Source: Apostichopus japonicus (Eukaryota; Echinodermata; Holothuroidea; Aspidochirotida; Stichopodidae). Taken from it: a DNA stretch of 64,000 bases. The stretch is from NCBI RefSeq assembly GCF_037975245.1, contig NC_092581.1, forward strand, positions 20,048,303 through 20,112,302, written 5' to 3'. Each line of letters opens with the position of its first letter. The stretch's first letter is position 1. This document shows positions 14,401 through 29,400 of the stretch, piece by piece. The translations under genes were made by a program, and so were the position numbers. The notes under the pieces were generated by a model. It made no database searches and was not told the DNA's origin. It worked only from the letters and a program-made list of their open reading frames with translations.

Positions 14401-17400
14401 GGATCCAGTAGCACGTATTGGGTAACCATAGCTACAGCTGTACAATTGTATATACAGGTGATTTTTGTTTCAAATGTTAATTAAAATTGATTTTGCAAAA
14501 AACCTGTGACATATAAAATGAAATAAAAGACTTTCAAAAATATTGCAAAAATTTTAATAATAATATAACACCCAAAATAAGCAAACGAAAATAACACAAA
14601 AGCAATAAAAATTGATGTGAAGTATCTAACGGTTTAGTTCAAGTTCAAATTTGAATTAAAACTGTAGCTATGGTTACCGTTTATAGATCCATGCACTACT
14701 ACATTTGTGCACAATGATATAAGCTAGTACCAATATCAGTGTGAGCATCCATTCTGTATTATAATACACACATCTCAATATTTCAGATCCTGTTTATATT
14801 GGATCAGTGGATGTCATACAGATCTTTGACACCGCAGCAGATATATATAATGCCATATTTAACTCATTGGCGTCAAGTGTGTGACGTTTACAACTGCAAA
14901 TTATAGATCTATTGTCAGTTTTAGGGAAAAATGTGGGTATAACTTTGCCTCTTTTTCCACTTCATTTCAACGTTGGTAGTACTTTGTGTGCAGGTACTGT
15001 ATACGGCCCAGCTGATGTACCTGACATATGAGCCTATTGTAGCCTATAGAAAAGACAGCACACAAATGGAGATTTCTGTTATCAGTAGACTAGCTTCCAT
15101 TTAAACTTCAACTCTTGCGCCTGTCATGGCAGTTGCTGATCGACTGGATACTGTAATAATGGTGAACTGTCTCCACTGGGTGCAACTTTAAAGGGTGTGA
15201 AGACTCGTGCAAAAAGAAAAGTCTAATGCCGGTAATCTGACCTAGCTTTCGAATGAGGTGTAACAGAAGTGTTAGACACCACCATCGATCCCAGAACTGA
15301 ATACACACAGCTTGGCACCGTCGGTAATTAGACAGTAGTGTACAGTCAGTACATAAAGCTGCGGTCAATACCCACAGCACAGTGTATAAATGATACAGCA
15401 ATGGACATCTCAGGTCCAGCTAAAGATAACAAGGTATCACGTTTCATTACTGTTTGCATTTTGTAGCGACACAAACAAAACGTCACTTGCAAGCAACAGA
15501 AAGTTAACTTTTCAGATGGCCGCACATGGTTTTTTTTGGGGGCGAGTCTTCAATGCCTTTACCAGGACATTTACGTTCAACCTTTTCAAAAGCTCAACCA
15601 TATCGTCCCTTGTTTCGCGTACTGACGAATGTTAGAAAGTTATCTATCACGATCCAAATCAATTCACTGCTTTGCAACTGAATGTTTGATCACAAATAAT
15701 ACCTTTCAAGCAGTATCCTAATTTTATGTTACAGACAACAAATTATATTTTATAGCCATTTCAAATTTAAAGGATGTGGAACAATTTTTAAGGGCATATA
15801 AATGTTTTAAAAACATTCGTCACTACGTAAAACAAAATAAAATAATATGTATATTCGTCAGTGCGTGAAACAAGGGACGATATATGCAGTGACCCTATTT
15901 GTTTAAACTTTTTCTTCGAAATCCCAAACTTTAAACTGGTTTTAGAAAGTGGGTGGCTTCCCAGAAGTGGGAAATAGAGGGCGTTGTAATTAAACGTCTC
16001 CAGTCATGTAGTTAATATGTACAGTAGATAAGAAAGTGCATACATGCAGATTGGATGGAGACAGGTAAGAGAGGAACGAACTAAATCAACATACGATCAG
16101 TCTGAAAATATTGGCAGTTAATGAAAACTGAAAACGTTGGCAATAACTGTGTGATACCGACATAATGCAAACCAATACTCAGTGTAATACTAATATATAT
16201 CAAACCAGATGTCTAGTTAAGTTTGATGTCATTATAAATAAATATGGAAAAAAAAGTGGGGTCATTAGCTAATTAATCACAGTCAAGTTCGGTTTGCTAG
16301 CTGTAATGAAAATTCACCGTCAAGCCATTCACTCACTCAGAAAAAAAAGAAAAGACAACTATAAATCTAATGCAGACTAGCAAGATTTTTAATTCAAACA
16401 GCTGTGCAAATTTCTCAGAACTTGACATGAAAATAGTCACATCTGGATTTAATTTCTCAAATTATCTCAACCACCTAATAGTAGAGAAAGGGCATAACAA
16501 ATCATTGCATGGTAAAAAAGACAAAAATGGAGGATAATTGAAGTGCGGTAACCTGTTCACTAGAGTTCCAATTATTTCCTTGCAGCGAGGCTAAATTTGG
16601 CCCAATCACTAGTATAACGGTTGATGGATCTTAATGTTTCATCACAAACCAGTCATGTTAAACATGTCCATCTGGTCAGTTCATATCGTTCATCTTTCTT
16701 GGAATATTCACAAAAATGAATGAGACAACGAAAAAAAAAACAACAATATTTTTTGGAAGGAGGGCAAATAACAGAAGAACCTGCACTATCTATCATTACC
16801 CCAAAACTAAACCTGACATGGATAATCTATACTGCTAGAGTGCTGTTGTTGTGATGAGACAGGTAACTCTTCTTTTCCTTCTATTGAATTCTACACTTTC
16901 TGTTTTTCCCTTTATCCATTTTCATTGCTCTTTTTTTTTTTCTAAATTCCTTTCTTGTTTTGCTTACTGTTATTTATGTGGGAGGGTTACAAATTATCAG
17001 ATCTGACCAACATACTTCTTAACGTTTAAATAAAATTTATAATTTTCAATCCATAATTTTCCCAAAACTTATTCTTACAGTCTAAGTCCAACACTTTCAG
17101 GGTTACTAAAAAAAAAATTGCTACACTTCAAACTGTAAAGTTTAATAGCGAAAATGGGGGCACAGTTCACTGGCAACTGAATGCAATGAAAATAATCACC
17201 CTTAGCAAACTTTATCAGCATAAACAAACGCTACTTTAAATATGAGGCCAACAGCTTTACAAATGCTTTGACCTGAACCTTTAAACATGTAAAAGTAAAT
17301 AAAACATTTATTTTTATAACCAGCTGCCGGGGCAGACTGATTTAGTAAGTATCCCTTTGCAGCACTTTATTTCCCAGCCACTTCATCTTACTGGTGATTG

Positions 17401-20400
17401 GACGATAAAATCAACAACACGATTGGTCGATTAACTCAAAGGATTCCGTGTAAGTTGTAATGACTGGCCTACGATTGGTCCCAGGAAGTAATTGACTCAT
17501 GGTAGTACTATGCACTGCTCTCAAGGCCACAGCTAACCATTCACAGTGAACATACCCATCGTCCCTGAAAGCAGATTAAAAGCTCCCTGAATTAAAATGA
17601 CAGACATGGATGGGATTCCAAAGCGAAGTAAAGATGTCTTGGCTAAAAATTTATCGTCTCGGTGTTATCAAAGCATGCACCATCGAGAGGGTCGGGGGAG
17701 GGGGGGATCTACAAGACCGAGAAGGTATACAAGACTTAAGAGGCAGGAAGTTCTCAGAGGAAGATGTAGATGAGCGAAAGATATGATGTGGAAAGATTCT
17801 CGTCTTGTAACTGGAAGCTATGGAATGATGTAAGCCACTTTAGCTGTAAGAAGCTTACCGTAAAGAATATACTGTACAAGGTACCTAAGCAAGCCAGATT
17901 GGATTAAAATCAAAACCCTCCTTTTTTAGGCCTCTTCAGTCATCTGATAAAAGCTCTAAAGGCTAGTCAAGAGCCACTTCTTGAAAGTGCAATGTTCTTT
18001 TTAAGATGTTCTCTGTAACTATTTAAGATCTGCAGTTTGCAAGTACTTAGAATAATGTCTAGTCATACTGGGTACACACACACTCTCACTCAACAGTATC
18101 TATCTATCACCACCATTGTAAACATTATTTGCTTTCTTTCATACATATTTGACTGGTTAAATTCCCTCTCAGAATCAGGCAGTTCAACTAAATGCCAGCG
18201 CTACATTACCTACAGTAATCATAATTTTGTCGTCTGCTGTATTTAAATACACAATACCCAGGGGATACACACAATACCCAGGGGTACACACAATACCCAG
18301 GGGTGCACACAATACCCATGGGGGTACACACTATACCCTTATAAACTTAAGCTGCATTTTTTTATTAAGTTGATGAAATGAAGAACAACCCACTCATATA
18401 AATCTGCCTGCAAGTACGCCCCAAAATCATCTGTATCTTACGGATTTCACTCTTCTTTCGAATTTCAATTGTTGCAAGCGATTGTATTGAATACCGCAGA
18501 TGGGACATGAAAACCAATTTACATTAGTGTATATTAAAATTCGACATGGTTGCCTAGAGGCTCAAAGATATATGAGTATATACTTTAAGATGCCATGAAA
18601 TATAAAATATGAAAAAAAATGTAAAATTTCACAAAACTTATGGCCATGGCTTTGAACCACAGAAGTGCAGCTGCTTACCCCTGGAAGGAAAAAAATACAA
18701 AAGAAAAGGACAAAACAACAGATGGTGTGAAAAGGAAAAGAAGGGTACTGTGCATCAGCATTGTAGACTGCGGTTACATCACACATGGTCTTTGAATTAG
18801 AAAGGTGTCATACAGTATTTGGATTTTGGAACATAACATGGGGAAAGTTGTATGAAAATAGCTTTAACATTTGAACTCTAACATTAATATAAATTGTATG
18901 AAAATAACTCTGTAACATTGAAGTCTATATAATCAGTAAAGTTTAATCCTGATAAGAATCATGTCTTTTCTTGTCACTTCATGAAGTTACACATTGCATT
19001 GTCTTAGCAATTGGTGAAGTTTGTATTAATCTATTACCGTGGTTACATGGTTTCCAATGGCAACCACAAGGATTTGGTACTCACTTTATCATTTGTTAAA
19101 TTTTTAATACTGTAGATTTAATCTCAGAGCAAAATGTATGAGGAATACAAAAAGACAGATGAAAATTATCAGGGAAATGTTAAAAAGCCTTAAACCTTGT
19201 AAATTTACAAATAAAATTGAAACAAATCTTCTCTAGATAGCACTATATCAGTTTTGAAACTTGAAGAAACGTCAATTGTTCAAAGTGCACACGATCTTCC
19301 ATCCAGGATGATACTGGGTCTCTCTCTACTTTCCGATATATATAGTCATTAGTCTCGTAAGGTAGAGACTAACGTTGAGTGTAGATAAAGTTGTTTGGTT
19401 TTCTTGCAGCCCAGGTTCTAGCACGGGCTACCTTTCTTAAAAAGAATTTTCAAAGACTGTGTCAATAAGTTTTCAAATGTCAAGTTAATTTCTTTTAATG
19501 TACAGGTCTGGTAGTCTGTATCTGAGCAGTTCATCTCTTAATTGTTTCCTATACTGCTTCTCTCATTTTCATATTCAACTTGAATATTATTATTATTAAT
19601 ATTATTCTTAATATTATTATTATTATAATTATTAATATTATTAATATCATTATTATGATAATTATTATTTTATCTGAATTTATCTTTCCCATTCCCATTT
19701 CTAGTTGACACTCACAAATATCAGTTAACTACTGATGTATTATACCACCCCTATTAGTACCGTACCTTATTTTTTTCAGGACTGCTGCAGTTTATACCAA
19801 GTTTCATCTTTACATCTGACATGACTACATGTTTTAAGCCCTACAAACGTCATCCCTACAGCCTGTAGACCCTATTCAAAGTTTACAACAACACAAAACA
19901 TCCAAGTATGCATTCAGTTTTCCGTTCCAGTTGCTTCTCCGAAATGTCAGAGGTTGTTTGTGAAATATCCACTCTCTACAACCACCAAAACAACCTACAG
20001 AACTAGCTTTTTTTTCTCCAACAAAAACAAAGATACAGCAGCTGAATTACCTCATTTCAATCATCTCCTGGAAACCCAACAATGCCCTGACAATTGCTTC
20101 AGTTACAATCTATGGGAAGAAAACATGTGGCCAGCTTGTTGTTATTTTGTCTGAAAACAGAACAGCCATTATATATTACTCTGCAACCTACAGGCTGATG
20201 TGTGCAACTGAGCGTTAATTCATTCTGACAGCCCAGTATTGCATGTTTGAGCTACCACTGACTATTCAATATAATACAGTATACCGGTGTGACTGGAGGC
20301 GTAACCTTGGGCATACAGTAGCAGCATTTGCATGCGGTTAATTTCCCACAAACCACTGTGAATGACACGCAACAATTGCAAAGTACATTCTAGGCATTCA

Positions 20401-23400
20401 ACCGTTTCCAAATGACACTCGATTTGATAAAGATTATACAGTTGTAGGTATACAGACAGTACTGGCCATTACAATAAAACCATCAATTGTTGTTCTTAAA
20501 GTTCTCAAAGTTGGGTTATGGAATAATGTTATTAGTTTTCCCTGCAACATTAACATCCAGATAAGGTTGCTTTGTGATTTATGGTGAGGTGTACAGAACA
20601 GTATGTATTATCATTGAATTTATTAAGTGGGTAGGGTAAATACTGTACACATGGATGCTTAATGGTTTATAATACAGTGAGAGTGTCACAGATCATGCTT
20701 GAAGACATAAGTTCCAAGTGAGTAATAGTTAAACCTACTGTACTGTATAGGAAATTTGCAGTTGGAGGTAATATTCTTGAAGTCCTCCATGATGTCTATC
20801 ACACTTAATACTATATCCCATAATACAGGTCCACATTAATATGTGAAGGCATTATCATCCTACCAACATCCTCCCCTAAATATGTAGTGATAATTTAAGA
20901 CCGTGAATACTATCATGCAAGCCCCATCCTGTTAAGATGAAACTCCCATGGATACGACTGGATATGACTAGTTATGGACGGATTCCATCTGACTTACATG
21001 GCAGAGCCCTTTTACTGTATTCCTATACCTTTAATCTCTTTTAAACAAATGAAAGAAAAAAAACATGCCAGCAATCTCTTTTTCATTTCTCTGTGCATCA
21101 ACGGAAGTAAAACTCTTCCTACCTTGTTACTAATTTGAATTTGACAGCTTATCATCACCAATCGATTCTTTTCCCTATCATCATCATCACCAACATTGTA
21201 AGTAAATAATTGAACTTATTTCATTCATAACACAATATTCAATATCTTTGCCTCATGTGTACAGTCGTAACTGCACGGCACTAATAAGAACTCGCATCTC
21301 AAAGATAGTAGTGAGGACATACAGAACTCCTGTAGTACAGTGTGTATGTATGTACAGAGATGTATTGATTGTCTCTAGTGAGGGTAATCAATACTTACAT
21401 TACACAGCTTCTGAGGCCATTCCTACTCTCTTTTGATATACACACTGAAGATCAATACTATAGGGTCAGCAAACAAAGATACATGTGAAAGTATATATAT
21501 ATGGGAAGCCATGGCATTTACTGCGATGTAACTACCGGAATGCGTGTAAAGTTAGAACTGAAAGAGCTTAGAAGACAGGTCTATGTTTTCTCCTCAATAC
21601 TAATAAATACTGAAACATCTCAAGAAGGGCAATGCCAAGAGTTTGAAATCTTGCATTGTACATAATTTATTGAGGTTCAGTATATGACATTTAGCTTTAA
21701 TAAAATACTGAAAACATGTGGTTCTGTCTATGACTACTCAAATTATTAAAATCTTTGCCTTGAGCAACAATTTCATGGTAGATTAACTCAACTAGTAAGA
21801 GGGGAAGGGAAGGGGCCAAGAGAGGTCTGGTTCATGGGACAGTTATTTATTTATCCCAATTAATCCTACCCCTTGCCTCTTCCTCTCTCTCTACTTCAAA
21901 TTTCTGTTTCGTGTTCCAAAGAGGGAGAAAGAAACAAACTTGGGACTGAATGGTAATTTTGATAGTTGGACAGAGATGACCAGTAAACATATCCAAATAA
22001 TAACAGCACTTGACATAGTAGGTCTGTCAATTTAAACCACCACTTAATACTAACCTGGATCCTTTAATCAGTCTAAAAAAGAACCAGACTTATCCAAGTC
22101 ACCTCCTTCGGCAAGTACTGTACACGGTCCACAAATCTATCCCTTTAATGCCACCGATCAAAAAGGTAACACAACTTTTCAGAACTCATAAATATATCAA
22201 GATAGGTGGAAGATGGAATTTACTCTGAGAGTACTTTTCAATATCAAGTTAAGGCTAAGAACCTTTCGATAGCTATTCCAAATTGAAAATTTCATTCTGA
22301 TCGACAGATTATATGTCACATTTCAGTGGAGATGAAAGTGCGTTTTCTGGTTGCTGAATAGTATTTGGTTCAGGGTCCACAGGAATGTTGACAACCTGGT
22401 AATAATTGTGTGGAGATTACAACATGATTGAACAATAAACTGGCTTGACACTTGACTTAGTACTATAATAGGCCTTCACTGATGTAATTGACAAGGCTCT
22501 GTATGATGTGCAAAGTGACATATGAGACTTCACATGTTTTGTCATCCTCAGTGCCCACACCACACTCTCCCCACAACACACTCTCCCCCACCCCTACCTT
22601 CCACCCCCGCCCTCTCGCCCAGTCCGTCTTTGCACAAACTAATTGAGTCAATTAACGACTGGGTTCTTCTGTCATTTTGAGAACTTTATATTTACCAGTT
22701 ATTCTACAGCCCTATTAACAAATGTGTGACCATTTTGCAACCATTTAGCAATGAGACCTGTACTGTAAGTTTACATTTATAGGCTTCCTATGTAAAATAC
22801 AGTACTACAAAGGCTTCCTATGTAAAATACAGTACTACAAAGGCTTCCTATGTAAAATACAGTACTACAGTCAGCGATCTAAATCATAATGTATCACCAT
22901 CTACTGTATGTTCAGCTTTTCACAGTTGTCAATTCTATCTGCAGAAGAACACTTTATACTGCAGTATTTGCCATGTACTTGGATATTAGCACAATACACA
23001 ATTGGCATCCCTATACAGTACCATGTGGTGATGTTCTGTTTTCTCTTTGTTAACACTTGCCCTTGACTATATTTAGAGGGTCTTTACCCAGGGCCATTTT
23101 TCTGATAGACCCAGGGCCTTCCCCTTTTGTCATATTCCTGTCACATACAAGGATTTTTACCAGAACTTCATGAACAAAGAACCTCTGGACACTAATATCC
23201 TTGGAATATATTGACACTGTACATTAAACTGTATGCCATATCATCCAATGATCTTTGTACGATAGGAAGTGAACCCATTGTCACTATTGGTTCAATAGAG
23301 ATAAAAATAAAGTACTAGGCCAGTTACAGTACGGTTGTCTGTTGACGAGTGAATAATGGAAATAAAAACAAAAATCATGCAAGAAATAAGTCTAAAATTC

Positions 23401-26400
23401 TATATATTATGCAGAAACTAAAATGTATTTTTACCTATTTATGGCAACACACTATTGTTCAGGTAGTAGAGTCCTAGTTAATAAGACAACTTTGCAGTTT
23501 ATACTGTACCTACTGAGGTCAATGGTCTCAAGCCCATTCTAGACAAACTTGCTTTGTATCTTCATGTCAAATTTAATCAAATACTTACATTTTGAGGTGT
23601 ATCCTAGTACCCCCTCCCTGTACCTTTAAATACTCTGTCTCTACATGGCTATGTACAGTATGCCACTTTAATTTACCTGCATTTGGGGTAGTTCAGCTTA
23701 TAAGATGTACACAATAGACCAGTTTGTATTTTACACCACATTTTACCCAACCTGGAATAATTTCATTTCCCCCTTCTGCAGCCAAACTGACTAACCTATT
23801 CTTTCCAACCTGGGTGTCAACTAAAATAAACCCCATAAAATCCCTTCTAAGATTAATAATTTTGTTGTTGATTGGCATGAAATTGAACTGCCTGGCCTCC
23901 CATTCAAAATCCCTCTACTTCCTTCATATGGATTTAATATTAAGTGTGTCACAACTACCCTCTTTCTCTATTTAATCTCCTTAGTAACGTTAGGTAGATC
24001 ATATAACCTAAGGTCTGACTTCTGTTTCCTCTGACACTTCTTAGTCTCTTGGTCGTAGTCGTCGACGGCGTCTCATTGAAACCAGTTCTCCTTGATTGAT
24101 AACGTTATCAATCCTGAAGGTGCCTTGGCAGCGAGTCTATATTGCGGTACAAATATTGCGGAATATGTCTTGCCCTCTGATTAACGCAGACTGGAAGGAT
24201 GAGTCATACACTTTGTCATCAATAGTCGTTAATTTGTAATATTTGAGGAAGTCACATTCGTAGACCAAACAAAACTTACTGGCGATAAGAATCTTCTTCA
24301 AACTTCAGTAACTTTTATGTCAACAATGCGCCATAGTTCCAACTCCTGTTCACGAACACTCTGAATACAATCAAGGTGAGAGGTATGCATTGCAAATAAT
24401 ATAGTCATTTTAGCCGCGAACGGTTTGCCAAGTTTCCATTTTGGATTTAGAGATAAACAGAAAAGAGCTGCTCTTGACGTGATCAGAGTTAGTTCGCCGT
24501 GATCGGTGGTAGTTCGGGGTTTCGATCTCCAACTGAATCTTGAGCAAGCTTAGCTTGCGATTTAGCGGTGTGTACTAACATTTTGTGGCAATGAAGGATT
24601 GAGTTAGATGTTGCCAGGTTTCAAAGTACACAACTATGACCAGTAAGAGTTGAAACAATTTTTGTACAGAAACTGAAAAAATACGTGTAAGCTCCATACC
24701 TGGCCACAACTGTTGGTAACCAAATTTGTGTGTTTGAAATAAAATGATCCAGCTAGTTTGAGTGGGCATAAAATTTAAACACCACCACCCCCCCCCTCCA
24801 AATTACCCATCCCATGAATAGAAACTGGTAACGTTGCATCCACCTTTCCTTCAATATCGTGAAAACAGCCTAACTGTAAGTCAAACCCGTACATGTTCAA
24901 TATTTTCTAGTACCTCTCTATACAACCTCCTTTACAGTTTGCCTAGATATAAGGAAGTTAGAATACAGGACCAAAGCATGATGGGAAAAGACACCATTTA
25001 CTTCCTCATGACCATGTATAAAAGTCCTGGGAATTTGACAAAAAGTCAATATGGAATTACTTAACCCATGGAAGATTTCCCACAAACCCAGAACAAATGA
25101 GCAGTTTGTTGTTGCTTCAAGCATGATAATTTCATTTAAATCCAAATCCAAGATTGTTTTGTGACCTTTGGAACCTCTGTAAATCTCTCAGCATCCCCAC
25201 TGGAACAAACAGTACAGATATAATTTAAAAACATGACAAGGCAGACAGAATTGAGCAATTCTGTATTCTAAAGGAAACCAGCAAATAATGGATGCTCACA
25301 GAATTGGTACAGAAAAAGAGTGTCAGAGACTACAGAGCTAAATACCAGCAAGAATGGAAGTATAATAAACAAAACAAAAAGAGCGGGAATTACTGTCACA
25401 TGATATATTACAACATGTTTACTAATCTAGCTTGATAGACCTGTTTCACAAACTAGTATTACATCAGCAGGTTAATTATAATATACTGCATGCTGCCATA
25501 TGCCAGGGAAAACAGTTCTACGCCAAACCAGAGAAGAAAAACAGGGTGTAGAGTCTTAACTAGGAAATGGAAGACAGGATTGAAAGACTGTACTGATGAT
25601 ATCAAAGAAGCTAATCAATATAATGATTGAGATGCCATAATCAATACATGTATATTATACCAGGCAGTCTGCCTCCCAATCATGATCTCAGTAACACACA
25701 CTCCACTTCAAACCCCCCCCCCAACACCATCCAACCAACCCCCCATTTAATTATAGCCTACTTAACATTATAAACCTACTAACTCAATAAAAATGAACAA
25801 CTTCAAAAATTGGGAGAATTTCATGATAACATGACGTCCATCGAAATTGAATAAGGTGAACTATAGCCTAAGTGTGGGTCCAACACAACAATTCTGAGTT
25901 GACCATACTGTACATACATGTGCATGTAACAACCCTTAAAACCTTCTGGTTGATTATTTATAAGGAAACGGCGCACAGTGTTTAAAGGTTACGTACCAGT
26001 TCAATCTAGACACGGTAGAGTGAGAGTGCTGAAGTTGCGTGGAGACAGGTAAGTAAGGAGCGAAGTAAATTCATACATAACCATACACTACACCAACTAC
26101 TATACTGTACATAATTTGGCACAGCCCAAAACTTACTTCTCATCTTTCTGAACTAAACATTCTTAGTATATATACTTGCAATGTAGTCCTTTTCGTGTCG
26201 ATTTTCGTGTGTGAGATTTCATCCACGAAAATATTAGTTGCTTCTCATTTCCTCTATTAGATACAAGGAGTGCCATGTGATGGGACATGTAAGGTAAGAG
26301 CTGAGCGAAACACGTAATCCTATATCTACGACCAGTGAAAATATCTTCAGAAGACTATTTCAAAATTACAAAAGTGTTCTGTGTAACAACAACAAAGAAA

Positions 26401-29400
26401 AAAGAAATTCCTGGGTCTTAGCATTTTCACAACCTAGACACATGTGCATTCATAGAAACTATCACAATTTGTCAACATGAATCTACATTGATGATCATCC
26501 TCCTCCTCCTCCTCCTCCCCTCCTCCTCCTCCTCCTCCTCCTCCTCCTCTTCACAATGAATCTATTCTTCCTATTTTCTTCTTCCTATTAAACTATTCCT
26601 GTTTTTAATGGCTTCTCTATTGAGACACCTGTCCAACAGCATTATGTCACATGATCTGGGCATTTGAATGTCGTTTTGAGTTTCAACTTTCATCGGATCG
26701 TGCGAGATTTATTTTCTCACTGTGAATGCTTCCTGAATTGATTGTTGGAGATATTATGAGTTTCCTTTCCTCACAGATTAGTTAGGGAGAACCGCACTGA
26801 GGCTTAATATGACAAAAAGAAAGTTTGCCAATTGGAAACAAATTTGATTACTGTAGTTTCCATAGGTAAGGTACTGTAGATGGGGAATTTTTCACACGTA
26901 ACTGTTCACAGGTACAGTAATTGAAGAGCAAAGTCAATTAAATGTTTTTACAGTACTGTACTTATGAAGGGTTCTGTATCATTTTTCCTTATTAATTTAG
27001 ATAAGACTTTATATCGTAAAAGTCACAATTGATTCCTAAGTCCAAGCCAGTACTGTGAAAAAAAAGGGAAGAATTGTAGAGCGACATGCACTACATTTTA
27101 AATTACCAACAATCCGCATCTTCTAGGGTGGGAAAGCTCTGCCTATAATAACATTCACCACGTAAAATAACAGTCAACCTATTTGTAAAGTACTACATCT
27201 TAAATCAACCATGAATGAGCTATTCAACGAAAGTAAATAATGACATCTATGTCCTATCAAGTTCCATACGTGTACAGTCTGCAGTGTATTAACAGCTTTT
27301 CCAGGACTGTCATCTGAACTTACCCAAAAGTACAAATCAAAGAACGTTCAGAACCAAGTAGATATCTTACCGTTTTCCTATTTCAAAAGTACCGACTCTA
27401 AACTACTCCTTCATACTTTGAAGGCATTGGCATTAATTTCTAATTACTTTAAAAGTCTACTTATCTTTTGGAGAAATTTCAACCCAAGTGAGTTGAGGGG
27501 ATCACTAATAAATTGACAAGCAGTAGCATTAGTATATTACCATAAGTTAACCATTGCTGGCAGGGTAGAGAAGAATCACAGAAACATACAATTAACAAAA
27601 TACTGTACATAGCTGCTTTTAAGAGGCCAGGTTAACTTGTTCCACACAGAAATGTTGGCAGTGCTGTATGATCTCTACAGTGTACAGTAGGAACAGTGTG
27701 GGTCAATAACTTTACAGGACCCCACATTTCCCATGCTGGCAGAATCTTCTTCAGAGGCACCTCATTACTGACTAAACTGAGGCAAAGAATCTGTCTGTAA
27801 CAAATTCAAACAGGATTGTCACTAGCATTAAAATCTGCAACTCACTTTCTAGATTTCTGAGTCTGTCCAAGATGCCATGAACCAAAGTCCATGTTATTCT
27901 TTCCAATTCATCCTACCCTATTCACCCACTGATATTTACAAAACTGGTCATCTGACTGTCAATTTCTAAGAAGCATTTTTGACTTGTGACTGTGTGGTAT
28001 CTAGAGTACAATATTTGCAGTCAGTTTGTGGTACAGTATAAATTGCAGACTTTTACTAGGCTTTTACTGTATTGATGAGATACTGTCTGGCTGACAAGCC
28101 GTCTAAACAACACATAATAAATTATGTAATACTTGAGTAGCCTTACATACCAGCTCTTTCCTTCATCTATTTTTCCCCTGCACACTGCAATAGCACTGTA
28201 CAATCTTATGTACATACAGTACAGTACATCTGTTATACCACAGACTGAACACAATATTAGCACAGTACTGCTCAAGTCCACAGTCACATATGCATGTTTT
28301 GTATTATATTACTGCCAAACACAAAAATTATATGTGGCTTGTTCGTGACTATATTGCCAAACACACAAATTATTCATATGGCTTGTTCTGTACGATACTG
28401 CGAACACACAAATTATAATAAATGGCAGGCAGTTACCATCCATTTATAATGTATTAACACTTGAAGGAAACTTCACACAGTGAGGCGAGAAACAAAAATT
28501 CTATGTACATGAAGCTTGAAAAGGTGGCAGACCGGAATACTGTATATCTAACTAGTGGTAAATTGCAGGCATTGAAATCAACCAAAGCATATATACTATA
28601 ACACAAAGCATTGCCAACAGGTCCATCGATGGTCGGTAAAAGCCCCTCAGACAAACAAACTGTATAGACTTAAAGCATACAATCAGCTTAAGCTCCCTGA
28701 TGTGTTGTCTGCAGTCAGAGCTCAAAGAGAGACAGTGTATAAAGTTGTATTAATCTACTGTATTTTACTCTGAATAATATTAACTGCAATAGTCATGTGA
28801 CCTGAACAACGCAGCTAGCTGCATGCAGTATTATTCACCATTTAACAAGTAACTGAACTAAATGATAATTATTGAGTAGCACACTAGTATCATATGTATT
28901 CATGTATACATTAAATGTGTGTACTACTCAATAACTTGCAATACCAATCATCTATCTTGACTGTCAGCAACCTATGTGACTTGGGTCCCAAAGGTTTTCT
29001 AATGTGTTCTGTTGGCCCTGTCTGCTAACGTCAGGATTATATTGTAGCCGCTTCCAGTCAAGATCGACAAACTTGCGGCGAAGGAAGCTGATCCAACCAT
29101 CACATAATTAGCAACCACATTCCAGTGGCATTGTTATGATAAATTTAAGGACGGAGGGTGGGGGGGGGGGGAGATGATCAATGGGTTGCTGCCAAATGCC
29201 AAAATTTTGACTGTGTTGTGGCATAAAATGGTTGTTAACCACTGGGGATGTGTTACAAATACTACCTAAATACAGGGTAGATGTTTTATCGTTTAAATTT
29301 AAATTTTATGTTAAATGTTATTTAATTATGTATTTTAATTGATTTATTTTGTTTACATTAATTATTTTATATGTCCTTTTCTTTATCGCTTCTTTCTTAT

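Noticed and set aside
17391-17480. Three ATTGG (inverted CCAAT) boxes within 85 bp as an alternative NHS promoter
   Set aside because: The pentamer is short and common; no TATA, initiator or downstream exon supports a promoter.
22781-22870. CRISPR-like array
   Set aside because: The units are contiguous with no unique spacers, and the organism is a eukaryote.
24520-24545. GGGGTTTCGATCTCC resembling a tRNA B box
   Set aside because: It lacks the GGTTCGANNCC consensus, and no A box or cloverleaf is found upstream.
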